DNA of 64,000 nucleotides, from NCBI RefSeq assembly GCF_000151315.2, contig NW_011887298.1, forward strand, positions 166,570 to 230,569, in the 5' to 3' direction. The DNA comes from Capsaspora owczarzaki ATCC 30864 (lineage: Eukaryota > Opisthokonta > Filasterea). Within the stretch, counting starts at the first letter, position 1. Each line of letters opens with the position of its first letter. Below are positions 50,029 through 61,694 of the stretch, one piece after another. Made by a program: the position numbers and the translations under genes. The notes below the pieces were generated by a model. It saw only the letters and a list, made by a program, of their open reading frames with translations. It searched no databases and was not told the origin of the DNA.

Positions 50029-51832
50029 GATTGTTGTTTCCTGCGAATTTCGGGGACGCAACGAGATGGGGCAAAAGTTGGATGTTAGTGCATACACGAT
50101 TGACTGAGGCAAGTTGTTTGGTGTTTGTATGAGAGGGGAGGGGAGGGACAAAAAGGTACCTGAGCGATGATGCACCCATGGCTTTCTTCCGCTTTTGTGT
50201 TTTTTAAGAAATGTTCCATTTTCATATGACGCCATGTGGATCACTGTAGACCACACAGTCGAGCGGCAGCCCCTCCCACCAGAAAATTGTCACACTTTCG
50301 AGCGTTGTTTTGTAACTCATGCAACTCCTCTTCCACCACCACCACCACCACTGCCACCACCAGGACTAGTGCATGACCTACCAGACAAAAGTCAGCAACG
50401 GCGACAGGCGGTAAAAAAAAAGTGGAGTGAGGTCATTTCCAGCCTCCGAGCCATCCGCTTTTAAACGGCCGTCCGGAAAAGGAAAGCCTCCCTGCCAGCG
50501 TGGTCGTGACGCAGCATTGAAAGAGACGCAAAAGAGACCAAAAGAACATTGCAAGGAAGCGACTTTCACGGTGAGGGGGGGGGCGCGAGGGGGTGACGTC
50601 CAGGCGGCCTTGTGCCGTGGGCTGACTCGCCCCCCTTGGAAATGGTGGCTTTGGGCGCTCCTCGTTTCAGGTTGTTTTTGCGCATCCGATCGTTCACGCT
50701 TTCACAATCCCCCCCTTCGTCCTCCTTCAAGGATCACAGCAGCTTGAGAGGGATCAACGCAGCGTTGTACGACGTGGGTCTGGGTGTGCCAGCCAGCGCT
50801 TCCGGACCTGGGCGAGCGCAGAGCAAAGCGAAGAGCGAAGAGCTTGAGTGACAGACATGTCCAAAAAAAAAAAAAAAAAAAAAGAAAGTAGAAAAAAAAA
50901 TACAATAATAAAAGTATGTGTGAAAAAAACAAAAAAAAAAAAAAATAACAACAACCGCTGCGAAACCGACCGCGCCAAGCGCTGCGACTGCCTTTCGACC
51001 AAGCAAAGCTCTTGCGTTCGTTCCAGGCTGCCGATCGCCCCTCCCGCTGCACTACATCCACGCTGTGCAGCGCTGGCATTTGGAGTACAAATGGCCGTTC
51101 AAAGGGATGGAATAAAACAAACAAAAAAATAAAAAAAAAAACAAAAAAAAAAACAGGGGCACTGCACCAGAGTTTACACGTGTTTTTGCGGCAAGGTTGA
51201 ATGCCATTGGCGTAATGCACGCTGGTTTGGCAGCATTGAGCAGCACTGCAATTGGATGGAGGCAGGCATCATGAAGCGAGGCCGTGATCAAAAATAGGGA
51301 TGACCGTGATCACTCGCTGCGTGATTGCCGCTGTGACCCCCCCTCCTCCCCTCCTGTTCAGTGTCCCGCCATTTTTGACTTTTGTAAAGCACCTATGAAA
51401 CCCCAGATGCTTATGGATTGATGTGCGTATCTGTATTGGGAGTGTTCGCTCGGCGCGTTGTACAATTGAAGTCTTTCGGTTTCCGTTTCGTGAGACGACC
51501 CACTCTCCACTCTCGTCATCAACCACAAATACTACTCGTCTCTTCGTAGAACGATCTCTAATCATAGCACCAGACGCTGAATGCAGACCCGGCCACCTCT
51601 CCTAAAACCGCTGTTCAAATCGCCGCGGGCTCGTGCTTGTGTGTGTAGCCATCTGTAGCCATCGCTGGACCGGCAATCGGATGTCTCTTCGCCCCTTTCT
51701 CTTTCGCTTAGAGTGATAGAACAAACGAGCTGCTGCTGGAGTGGGTGTGCAACACAACCAGTCAGTCAAGAAGTCAGTCTCAGTTTCAGTTCCGGATCAA
51801 AGTTCAGTTCAGTTCGCCATTCAGTCAGCACG
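50029..51832. other. Long divergent intergenic region, no gene seen
   Basis: 1.8 kb between the starts of MetE (minus) and NDUFAF7 (plus). It holds a CCA run near 50334-50362, A-runs near 50862-50945 and 51120-51155, and repeated CAGTCAGT/CAGTTTCAGT words just before the NDUFAF7 start. Open frames on both strands are homopolymer-driven or have no protein-like features. The length is unusual for this compact region, so an unrecognised non-coding RNA or untranslated first exons are possible. Confidence 0.5.
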
Positions 51833-53558
51833 ATGGCTGCGCCATTCACACGACTCGCTCGCCGCGCAATCGAGACCGCCTGGAGAGATCATGCATGCCG
51901 AAGACTTGCCACTGGACCGCCGAAGAGCGACCGACCGGTGATCCTGCGACCAGACGACGCGCGGCCAGCCGCCGCAGTCCCTCGCTCAGTGAGCTCACTG
52001 ACGGAGCCACCGCGACAGCCGCCACCCTCGTCGCCGTCTATCAACGACATTGGCCACCAACTGAAGCGCAGGATCCAGGCAAGACAATGAATGAAACTGC
52101 CGCCAAACCGGAAACGGTTGCTGACGACTCCAACAACCTCACTGTGTTTTCTGTGTTCGACTCGAACAGCTCGTGGGCAAGGTCTCGACCGCCGAGTTTA
52201 TGCGCACGGTGCTCACCGCGCCATCTGGTGGCTATTACATGCGCACGGACGTGTTTGGAGCCGGTGGCGACTTTACAACGTCACCAGAAATCAGCCCGTT
52301 GTTTGGCGAGGTAACATGTGCGATCACCAATCGTATCGGAGCGTACCATCCGAGCCCGCCATTCGCCATGATCTCACTTGGTTTGGCGGTGCGTGCTTGA
52401 CATGCATTGTGCGAACAGATGATTGGAGCTTGGCTGCTCAACCACTGGCAAGTGAGCAATTCTCCAAAGAAAGTAAACCTGATTGAATTTGGCCCGGGAC
52501 GAGGCACTCTGATGCACGATGTGCTGCGGGTAAGGAAACCACTACTACTCCATCTGTCCGATCGTGTACCTTGAGCTGTATCAATCGTCACTCATGCGTC
52601 GGGGCCTGTCGAGAAGATTTTTGCACGATTCAAAGCGGTCGACGCTGTGCATGTCCATTTCGTCGAAAAGAGCCCGGCGCTACTTCGCGTGCAAGCCGAG
52701 ATGCTTGGCGTGCCACTCGGCGCTGACTTGGTGCAGACCGAGCCCGTGCATGGAAAGTCGGAGCGCTTTGGCATTCAAGTGACTTGGCACCAATCCGTCG
52801 ACACCGTGCCGGACGACGACTTTTCCCTGATCTTGGCGCACGAATTCTTTGACGCTCTCCCAGCACTTTCATTCACGCGGACAGAGCGCGGATGGCGAGA
52901 GGTGCTCGTGGATTTAGACGAGAAGGGGTAAGTGCTCGTCTGGGTCATCCTTGTTGCAACGAGAACGCGACCGCTCACACTGCACCTTTTGGCCACTCCA
53001 GGCCGTACCCATTCCGATTGGTGACTGCGAACGCACATACCGTCGCCTCGCGTTCCTTGTTGGTGGACCCGAACGAGGCAGGGTCTTCTTCAAACCTCGG
53101 TCGAGTCTCGCCGCCAGCCCATGTCCGCTCGCTCACTTTGAGCCCTGACAGTTTCATTCTCACTGAAAACCTGTCCAAGCGTATCATCAATCGCGGCGGC
53201 GCCGCTCTCATAATCGACTACGGGTATGCGACCCCTGCTCCGAAAGAAATGACACTCCGTGTAAGTGAAAAGGTTGGGGGAGGGGGTGTGTTTGACTTCT
53301 TGGCAACTGACTTTTGCGAGTTTGTGTGTTACTCCCACTCCCCAATCCAACAAACCTCCTCGCAACCCTTGAACCTAGGCCTTCCGAGGACACAAAGAAG
53401 TGCACCTCTTCGACAAAATCGGCATGTCTGATCTGACTGTCGATGTCGACTTTGAGTATCTCGCAGCTGCTGCTCAGGCACACGGAGGTGTGTGAAACCA
53501 CAGCTTTTGAGTCTCCCAACTTTTAGGGGCTGTGTCCATTATGATTCTTATCCTTGCC

Positions 53559-53590
<32 letters not shown>

Positions 53591-53866
53591 GGCTGTTGAA
53601 TGTCAGCGTACTGCACGGCAGCCACGCCGCAGGGCGAGTTCCTGGAGGCCCTTGGGATAGGACAACGACTCGCTCGGTTGCTCGGTGATCCGCGGCAGGC
53701 AGAGCACCACCAGACGCTGAAATCCGGCGTAGAGCGACTCACCAGCCCAACGGACATGGGCCAGCGCTTCAAGGCCATGGCCATTGTGCCCCAGAATCAG
53801 TATCCTGATAATCTAGTTCCAGGCTTGAGACCGCGCGCATCTCCACCATCAACCGCATCAGCCTGA
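51833..53866 (+). CDS. NDUFAF7: NDUFAF7/MidA mitochondrial arginine methyltransferase
   Basis: Seven exons (51833-52078, 52170-52310, 52419-52529, 52614-52927, 53002-53260, 53379-53487, 53607-53866) give 479 residues. An Arg-rich, acid-poor leader (MAAPFTRLARRAIETAWR) fits a mitochondrial targeting peptide. Family motifs follow: STAEFMRTVL, GGYYMRTDVFGAGGDFTTSP, the SAM loop IEFGPGRGTLMHDVL, ILAHEFFDALPAL, NRGGAALIIDYGY and GHKEVHLFDKIGMSDLTVDV. NDUFAF7 dimethylates an Arg of the complex I subunit NDUFS2 and is needed for early complex I assembly. Intron 1 appears to use a GC donor (CAG|GCAAGA). A poly-pyrimidine run precedes the last exon. Confidence 0.94.
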
Positions 53867-53944
53867 CACAACCGTCAAGCGGCTGAAAGCGAATTCTCTC
53901 ATAAAAATCTTGCAATCACGGTACGAAATCATCATGAGTCTCTA

Positions 53945-53950
53945 AATAAA
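53945..53950 (+). terminator. Possible poly(A) signal of NDUFAF7
   Basis: AATAAA about 80 bases after the NDUFAF7 stop, in the short convergent gap before the end of the TRAP-gamma gene. Confidence 0.45.
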
Positions 53951-54047
53951 ACTATGCTGGGGAACGTTTACACACTAGATGGCAAACACACGCACAAACC
54001 AAGAGCGACAGCCACGCGTCAAAGACTGCCAGTTTTGGTGGGGACCG

Positions 54048-55630
54048 TTACTTGCCAGTCGCAAGAAGGGCAACGATGCCAGAGGCAACAACAGTCGAGC
54101 CGACATAAGCGCTGTCAGTAGCAAAGCAAAGATTCACATACACAGAGATGAAAGTTAGAGGCACATTCCAACCGACATTCAACAAACGAAAAAAGCAACA
54201 AAAAACGACACAAAACAACACAAAAACAAAACAAAAACAACGTACTTTTGCGGCTCCCAGTTCTTGAACAGGTAGAAGGCAAAGACAATCTGAATGGCAA
54301 CGAACAGGGCGTTGTTGTAGAAGAGCGACAGGGCGACAGATTCAAAGGCGGCAATCTCGTTAGCCTTCTTGACGGCCTGCTTATCAAAGTCGGGGCTGCG
54401 GGTCTTGGAGCCAGAGCGCATGCTCTCTTCGACGGCGGACAGACGGACCTTGTAAATCCTGACGAGAGCGACAAAGAGAGAGAGAGCGATCGAGAGTTGG
54501 TGAGCGACCAAAAACAAACAGAAAAAAAAAATCTCAAGCAAGCAATGACTGATCTGCCTGAGATGGGCTGACTCGAATCCAGACAACATACTTGCGCTTC
54601 TGGACGCTGGCAACGTTGTGGTAGGCAAAGAAGAGGGTGGCGATGGTGAGGATGACGGCGATTCCGTGCGAGATCAGGTTGTCGCTCAGCTTGATGTGCT
54701 GGATGGAGTGGAAGGCATCTGGAGTGTTGCAAGATCAACGACGAGCCACAATTGAGCGAAATGAGCGCAAACCACAAAAGGAGGCCATGGAGGCGAGTCG
54801 GAGGGTGATTTTTTCGCAATTGAGGACTTGGTCGAGCTGGCGATGACTGTGCAAAGCGCGACCATTGTGATCCTGGAGCTTGATCGGGTTTTTGCTGCGA
54901 CATTTTGCAAAGACCGGCAGCAAGAAGCACGCAATCGCAGCAGCATAGCAATGGGGGCACTCCCGCCGTCTCATGAGGAGTGACAAGCATCGACTCCCGC
55001 CCTTGAAGGATCACGAGAGCTGTATGACTGGGATTTGCGTTGGAGAATTATTGAAAAAAAAAAAAAAGACAAAAAAAAAAAAAAAAAAGAGAGAGATCTT
55101 GTCCTGTTGCTCAACTCGCGACACAATCGCCAACACCACCACGCTTCGCCCCCGGCCAAGCGTGTCAATGTTGCAGAAAGTAACACTCGATACGTGCAAC
55201 GCACACGAGCAAGACACAAAGGAAACCCCCAAGAGAAGACGGAAAAAAAGAAGAGGAAAAAAAAAAAAAAAAGAGAGATCGTTGGATTCATGCCCTCCTC
55301 CTGCTCCTGCTGCGGCGGCGGCGCGATCGTTCGTTCCACGGAAGCTACTGCCACCCAAGGAATCAAAAGTACCGCCAAAACGCTTCCTGCGCGAGGAGAA
55401 TGAAGCTCGCTCGCAAAACAGCAATCCGCTTTCACTTTCGAAACTCTGGCACAACTTCAATGCAACCGCCATCCCCCCCCCCTAAAACGGCTTTCTTTCG
55501 TACAAGCTGGGAGAGCAGCAATCAGAGCGCCGTTGACGAGGTAGCAGATCTTCTGGCCGAGAGTGAGTTTGCTGGCTTGCATGGAATGCTCGTCCAACAG
55601 CTTGTGTTCCGCCTGCGATGCCTTGCCCAT
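54048..55630 (-). CDS. SSR3: TRAP-gamma, translocon-associated protein subunit
   Basis: Four small exons (55504-55630, 54592-54718, 54246-54458, 54048-54111) give 176 residues, close to animal SSR3 (185). The start MGKASQAEHKLLDEHSMQ leads into the first membrane segment (YLVNGALIAALPA). The second is ISHGIAVILTIATLFFAYHN, the cytosolic loop is KVRLSAVEESMRSGSK, and the pair FYNNALFVAIQIVFAFYLF and STVVASGIVALLATGK closes the protein. The motif SLFYNNALF plus a C-terminal ATGK is typical of SSR3 (IFYNNTLF, STGSK). The subunit belongs to the TRAP complex, which binds the Sec61 channel and ribosome in the ER membrane. Intron 1 (54719-55503) is long and carries several A-runs. Confidence 0.92.
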
Positions 55631-56003
55631 GGTTGTTGGATTTTAGTGCTGGAAAAACAACGACTGGGAAGAATTGAGCATTCCATCCGTGTGTTCGGAT
55701 TGGCAAAACACAGAGCACAGAGCTAGAATGCACTTATGCACCTTCAAGTAATTGTCAGCAAAGAGTAGGAAGGATGGGTGTGTGTGTGTGGAAATGTAGT
55801 GAAGATTTAGTTTTTCAAAAAAGTACATGATTTCGATTGCCAAAATACAAAATCCAACATGGTGAAATCGCGTGTTTTAACAACAGAATGAAAGGGGATA
55901 ATCCGAAAAGAAACCGAAAAAACAAAAGGACAAGCAGCACCAGGCGAGAGACAGACATGGAGAAATCGGACAAAGAACAGATGAATTTGTTGTTTCTTGC
56001 TTT
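55631..56003. other. Intergenic, AT-rich, no gene seen
   Basis: Between the TRAP-gamma start and the phosphonopyruvate decarboxylase stop, both on the minus strand. Should hold the TRAP-gamma promoter and the 3' UTR of the upstream gene. Confidence 0.45.
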
Positions 56004-58408
56004 TTAGTACTCGGACTGCACAAAGTCCATAAAGTCATGCTTGTTCTGGACGGGCGAGCGAGTGGGTCGGCCGAGGTCCTTGCGGCCGCCTCGGTTGACG
56101 CAAATCTCCAAAAGCGCGGGCCCTTGGGCTTCGTGGAGCAGCTTGAGCTTGGCGCGAATGTCGTCAATTTCGGAGGCGGTCTCGACGAATCGGTAGCCGC
56201 TGGATTGGGCCACGCCGGTGATACTGAGACTGCCGTTGAGTGCGCAGGTAGGCTGGCCACCAACCGAGTCGTGTGCGCCGTTGTTAATGACAATGTGCTT
56301 GAGGTTTTTGACGCCAGAGTGGCCAATGGTGGCCATGGTGCCCATGTGCATGAGCAAGGCACCATCGCCGTCGAGGCAGTACACTTGCCGAACAGGTCGG
56401 GCAAGGGCAATGCCCAATGCGATGGCGCTAGCATGGCCCATCGAGCCCACGGTCAAAAAGTCCTTCTCGTGGCCGTGCTTTTTGGCAACGCGGTACTCGA
56501 AGAGCTCACGCGAGAGCATACCAGTCGTGCCAACAACAATGTCGCGGGCCGAGAGCGTGTCAACAATAAGCTTGAGCGCGCCTTCGCGGTTGAGCGGGAA
56601 GCTGCCCTTGTCTGATTTGAGCTTGTACGGCAAAAAGGTCTGGCGACGAACAAGAATGGCGTACGGGCCGTGGTTTTGCTCCATGTACTGGCGCGCAGTC
56701 TCCAGCACCTTGGCCGCGCCCTCCTGGAAGTCGGGCAGCACCTGGAACGGAATGTTGAGCGATGCAAGGAGGCCAGGGGTGGCTTGGCCCTGCACCAAGT
56801 GCTGCGGCTCATCCTTCTTGCCGGGCTCGCCGCGCCAGCCAATCAGCAGCAGCATAGGGATGCTATACACCTCCGGCACAGCCAGTGACATGAGCGGGTT
56901 GACAATGTTTCCCAGGCCCGAGTTCTGTTTCAAAAAAAGAGGAGGCACCAGTGAGAATTCACAAAGTGTGTTGTACGATGAGAAGCATGCGCTTGGTGGT
57001 GGTGGTGGTGATGATGATGATGATCATCCAGGAGTCTGAATCCCGATCGCGGATCCAAAAAGTCACAGTTTGAAACAACGAACTGTGATGGCTTTTTGTG
57101 TTTTAAAAGTTGTTTTTGATTTTTTTAAGGTTTTTTTTTTCTTTTGCCGGGCGTGGGGTTTACGTTTGGGTCTTTCAACCGTTTGTCTCGAACGATTGGC
57201 GTTTCCTCCTCCTCCTCCTCTTGCTCGCCATCCACACACAACGACACGCCTTCCGCATCGAATATCGAATGGCAACGGCAGCTCCCCTCTCAACTCACAT
57301 TCAAACTGTGATGTATTTTTTTTTTTTTTTTTTTTTTTTTGCCACGCTGTTTTTTGTTTCTACCACCGTTTTTTTTTTTTTTTGTTTTTTTTCTCGCCAC
57401 GTTGCAACTCCCAATGAGCGTCCGTGGGGTGCTGCGTCCACAAGGCGGCTCGATCCCTGTCGAGCATTGCTTCGGACAGCAACCACAACGGGTTTTCGCA
57501 TGCTGTCAATTAGCTGTGGCTGTTTTTGGGCGTTGCTTTGTTGTGTTTCGCCCACTTTGCAAAGTTCAAGCTCATATGAACAAAACGCAGTTCAGGGAAA
57601 AACAACACAAAACAGAAAAAAAAAAAAAAAAAAAAAAAAGGATTTGGTTCCGTCGAAGCCCATCTCAGTTTTGCGCTTTGGGCGAAATCGCTGCATCGAA
57701 CTCGTCCCGGAAAGCTCGAAACGCCATTCCACCAACAGTCTCTACAGGGCGGCATTTGCACGCGCGCGCTCTCTCGCACAGCTCAGGTGGGACACGAAGC
57801 ACTCCAAGAAAACAACAAAAACAGGAAAAAAAGAAAAAAAAAAACCGCGCTCCATCACCACAGTGTCGGGTTCTCACCTGGAGATAGACGAGGCCGCTCT
57901 TGCCGGTGGCGAGATGGTGGCCTGCGGCGAGCGCGACAGCATTGCCCTCGTTGGCCGTGATGACGTGGTGGTCGCTGGGCGTGTTGGCCGTCACGTAGGC
58001 GCAAAAGTCCTTGAGGAGCGAGTCTGGAACGCCCGTGAAAAAGTCCACTCCAATCTTGTTGACCTGCTTGTAAAAGTCGCCAGGGTCGAGGAAGTCGCGC
58101 ACCAGCTCCGTGAACGGCTGCTTCTCCTTCTCCTCCTCGGCGTTCGGCTCGACCGCAGACATGCTCGTCTTGGCAGAGGTCTGCACGCCGCGCGACGACG
58201 TGGCGGCCGGCAGCAGAGGCGCAGAACCACGGCCGCTCTGTGCGGTTTGCGCGGTCAGCGCGCTGCTGCTCGTTGTTGCTGCAGCCACGGCAGCCGTCGT
58301 GACGGATCGGCGGCCAGCGCCAACCATAGCAGCAGAAGCAGCAGATGCAACAGAGGCCGAAGCAGCGCGCGAGGCAAGCAAAAGACGCGCCGTAGTGGAA
58401 GTCAGCAT
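56004..58408 (-). CDS. Phosphonopyruvate decarboxylase with targeting-like leader
   Basis: Two exons (57878-58408, 56004-56924) give 483 residues. The first about 95 residues are rich in Ala, Ser, Thr and Arg with few acids (LTSTTARLLLASRAAS), fitting a mitochondrial leader. The enzyme then begins: FYKQVNKIGVDFFTGVPDSL, TANEGNAVALAAGHH, NSGLGNIVNPLMSLA, ILVRRQTFLPYKL, FLTVGSMGHASAIALGIALA, the thiamine diphosphate motif DGDGALLMHMGTMATIG, and NNGAHDSVGGQPT. These are diagnostic of phosphonopyruvate decarboxylase, which turns 3-phosphonopyruvate into phosphonoacetaldehyde in 2-aminoethylphosphonate synthesis. No PEP mutase or AEP aminotransferase gene lies nearby. The 950-base intron is full of A/T runs. 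Confidence 0.92.
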
Positions 58409-58720
58409 TGATCAAAGTGTGTGGGGTTGGGGTTTCCAATCAGAAAACGAAAAAACGAAAACAATACAAAAAAAGGAGTGGTTTTTTTTTTTTGTTTTTT
58501 TTTTTGTGTTCTTTTGGGTGTTTTTGTTTGGTCAATTGGAGCGTGGGCAGTGCGCCACGGTGGCAATTATTGCAACTAGCAATAAAACACAGCACAACAC
58601 AAACCCTCCTCCCTTAAAAAACAAACAAACTCTCAGGGACATGAAAATTCTTGTCATTCAACAATACCATTCAAAACAAAATGCTTGTATTGGATGTTTT
58701 TCGTTCGTTTGTTTTCTTCT
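58409..58720. other. Intergenic with T-runs
   Basis: About 310 bases between two minus-strand genes, with T-runs at 58480-58520. No gene seen. It should hold the decarboxylase promoter and the cystinosin 3' UTR. Confidence 0.45.
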
Positions 58721-59206
58721 TTACAAGTCGGGCGTCAGCAGCCGTGATCGATCTTGCGAATCACCGTTGAGCGGGTATGGCGAATACATGTAGCTGGCAG
58801 GGTCCTCGCGGTTGTGGCGGTACAGGCAGTAATGCTGGATGATGAACAAGACGTCAAACACCACGGAGAACAGACCGAGGCCGAACTTGGTTGGATCGCC
58901 GAAAATGCTGCTCCAGTCGTCTGCAGTGTCAAGGTTGTTTGTAAACAAGGCAGTGAGTGAGTGGAGGTGGCTGCATGACGACCGTGAGATGAAATTCACG
59001 AGCAAAAATCACATCGTGGTCATACCGCTGTTGTACGCCAGGAGGAACATTTGTAGAATACTCAGGGCGCCACCAGTGAAATCCAGCAAGACGTTGCCAA
59101 TGCTCCAGCCGACGGTGCTCTTGCGACGGAAGTTCATAAACGCCTGAACAAGTACAAACGATAAATTTGTCAGCCTCTCTTTCAGGACGACTACTCATGG
59201 CAACTA

Positions 59207-59271
<65 letters not shown>

Positions 59272-60680
59272 CCTGAGGAACGTATTTGATCAAAGTGATG
59301 CCAAGCTTAATGTAGGAAAAGTAGTAGAGGTACGTCAGCCACGAAATGATGCCCTTGAAGGCAATCCAGAACGAGATAAAGGCGAAAAGCCAGGCGCCAA
59401 TCAGAATGATGCGTGAAATCCACGAGACGCGTTGCTCGCCACGCTGTGTTTCGCGCGAGCAGAAGGCAAAAAGTGAGCACAAGGAGAAAAATCTGCGCAG
59501 CTCTGCAAAGTATTCCGTCCCCGTCCTCCAAATCGCACAGCATCAAAGCAATTCCACGTACATCGTAGATGAAGCATTGCACGATCGTCACCAGGGTCAG
59601 AACAACGGCATGGATGGCGAAAAACACGTCATTCGCCTGAACCGGGTTGACGCCGTCCGGGTGGTCGGCGAAATACAAGTCCTGGATGGAAGTCACCCAG
59701 AAGAGACCAATGTTGAACGCCGAGTAGCACAGAAACCCGGTGATGTTGTATGCGAGAAAGTCAAAGTTCAATCCGACCACGGACTTTCGACGGAAATTCT
59801 CGTAGACTTGCGGGTAGAACGAGATAGACCAAGCGACAAAGTAAATCCAGCCAATCACGGTAATGACAATGCTCAGCGGCTTGTTCTTGACAATCGAGAT
59901 GCCCAGCGAGAGATCGCCGCGGAAGGCAGGGTCGGCGCCGCCCATCGTGAATTTGAGGTCGGGGTTGCCCGCGCCCAGTGCAGAGGCGTATGCAATCACC
60001 TGCGCGGTCGAGTTTGCCGGCAGCGTCACTGTGAGTGTCTGGATGTTGACAATGGCCTCGTTGGAGCTTCGCAGCAAGACTGTCACGTCGCTGAGCGGGC
60101 GCTGGCTTGGCCGGATGGCAATCTGGAAGGTATCGCCCGAGAGCACTGGGTCTGGCACGTCAATGTCGAGTGTCGCGCCTGCCAGTCAAAAAAGAGTTCA
60201 AGGATTTTCCGCAAAGAGCCCAACACATTGCCATGCACGGGGATGAGTCAGAAGGTCGGCGCAACGGTTCATACAACGGTCATACAACACACTTCGCTTC
60301 GACCCATTCCCATCATGTGACGGGCTGCGATCGACGGCCGAGCGCTGCATTGCGACGCCACCGCCGCACAGTTGAAGTACAAGGTCTCACAATACAGCAG
60401 CGTGGCTGAGTTGAGACCCGCGCGCTTCAGTCAGATCGACATCGCCCGACTGCTGCCGATTAGCGAGCATTTGACACGGCGAGCTCACTGAGGGTTTGTT
60501 TTCTCTTTTTTATTGGCTGTCCCATCCTCGATTTGCCTTGGTGCCTCAGCAAAGCAAGGTCAAATTGCGTGCGGTAGGGGATTGCTGGATTTGAGGCGGG
60601 GACACGATGGCGTTACCTCGGACGGACGACGCGAGACAGGCGACAAGCATCATCGCAGCAACCAGCGATTTGCCAACCAT
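58721..60680 (-). CDS. CTNS: Cystinosin, lysosomal cystine/H+ symporter
   Basis: Five exons (60617-60680, 59562-60178, 59273-59443, 59026-59143, 58721-58920) give 389 residues (human 367). A signal peptide ([16 protein letters not shown]) is followed by a luminal domain, then seven membrane helices of the PQ-loop fold. The first PQ-loop is [20 protein letters not shown]; the second is [20 protein letters not shown]. Both keep the PQ and the RRKS(V/T)VG signature. Further landmarks: [54 protein letters not shown] and [20 protein letters not shown]. It should export cystine from lysosome-like compartments. The tail ends RSRLLTPDL without an obvious GYDQL-type sorting motif. The third intron carries a CTG repeat. 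Confidence 0.95.
59211..59268. repeat. CAG/CTG trinucleotide repeat, about 19 units
   Basis: An uninterrupted CAG run on the plus strand. On the coding strand of cystinosin it is CTG and begins directly at the 5' splice site of intron 3 (GTATG then CTGCTG). Confidence 0.95.
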
Positions 60681-60902
60681 TCTCGTCGGGAAAAAAAAAA
60701 AAAAAAAATGAAAGAAATGAATGAGTTGATGTCGATGGTACGCGTTGACAAATAGTGCTACATTGAACGGAAAGGGGGGGGGGGAAAGCGAATTCGTTGA
60801 GCAAAACAATGTACAGGCGGAAGACAAACTAAGCGAGAGAATCAGGGTGGCCAGAAGTAAACTGCTGAGAAAAAAAATACGACAACAACAACCGATGCAA
60901 GA

Positions 60903-61694
60903 TCAGTCCGAGCGATCAGAGAGGGTTTGAATCGTCGGGCCGCTTAACGGTGGTTGCACAAGCGAGAGAGCGTAGGAGGACAGCGAGCCCAGCAGAGCAC
61001 GCGACAAATCGTACGTCCATCGGAACGGCGGAATGTTCTTGAGCAGCTCGACCACGCTCCAAGCATCAACATGCCGGCGAATTCGACCCATGTACTAAAC
61101 CGGTGCAGCACAGTGAGTAAAGCACGAAAGCATGGCAGGAGAGTGAGTCAGAGGAAACTGTCAACCATTCTTCTTCTTGATGGCCACGTACATCGAGCTC
61201 AAAGGTCGAGAATTGCTTCAGGGTGATGGCTGTCCACGAGAATCGCAAAATCTGATACTCCTACCATTGTCAAGTCGGAGCATGCCGAGATTTCTCATGC
61301 AAGTCAGAAAACGCGAAACCAAGACCAAATTCCAACCACAGACACACAGACACACTGACACACACACACACTCTCTCTCTCTCTCTCTCTGACTCACTAG
61401 ATCAGTCTGAATCATCAGCTTGGACGGAGTCTCGAGCAGTACTTCATAGCGAAGGACACGCGCACCAGCAAACATTTGGCGCAACGAGAGGAACTGCGAG
61501 CGAATCGACTCGCGCCCGCAGACCATGACCAGGGGATCCTCAAAGATCGCGTCCGGGGCATACAGATGCAGGAAGATGGCGTCAATTTCTGCCACGGGCG
61601 TGCTTGTCGCATACAGGCTCAACACTGGCTTTTCCAGCAACGCGACCGCCGTAGCCGGGTTTGACGATGATCCTCCTGCGGCATGTGGCGGCAT
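60903..61694 (-). CDS. SnoaL/NTF2-like protein, C6orf136-like
   Basis: Three exons (61398-61694, 61192-61260, 60903-61094) give 185 residues. The N-terminus is a short Ala/Ser leader (MPPHAAGGSSSNPAT). The fold reads as a DUF2358/SnoaL-type cone: LYAPDAIFEDPLVMVCGRES, FLSLRQMFAGARVLRYEVLL, EYQILRFSWTAITLKQFSTF, then FELDYMGRIRRHVDAWS. That last phrase, D-x-x-G-x-I-x-x-H-x-D-x-W, is the typical closing motif of this group. Such proteins bind small molecules or have no known activity. C6orf136 homologues occur in animals and plants, often in organelles. The second exon is only 69 nt. Confidence 0.8.

Noticed and set aside
57110-58411. 433-residue plus-strand frame
   Set aside because: Spans the T/A-rich intron and the antisense of exon 1 of the phosphonopyruvate decarboxylase. 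Homopolymers create the open frame.
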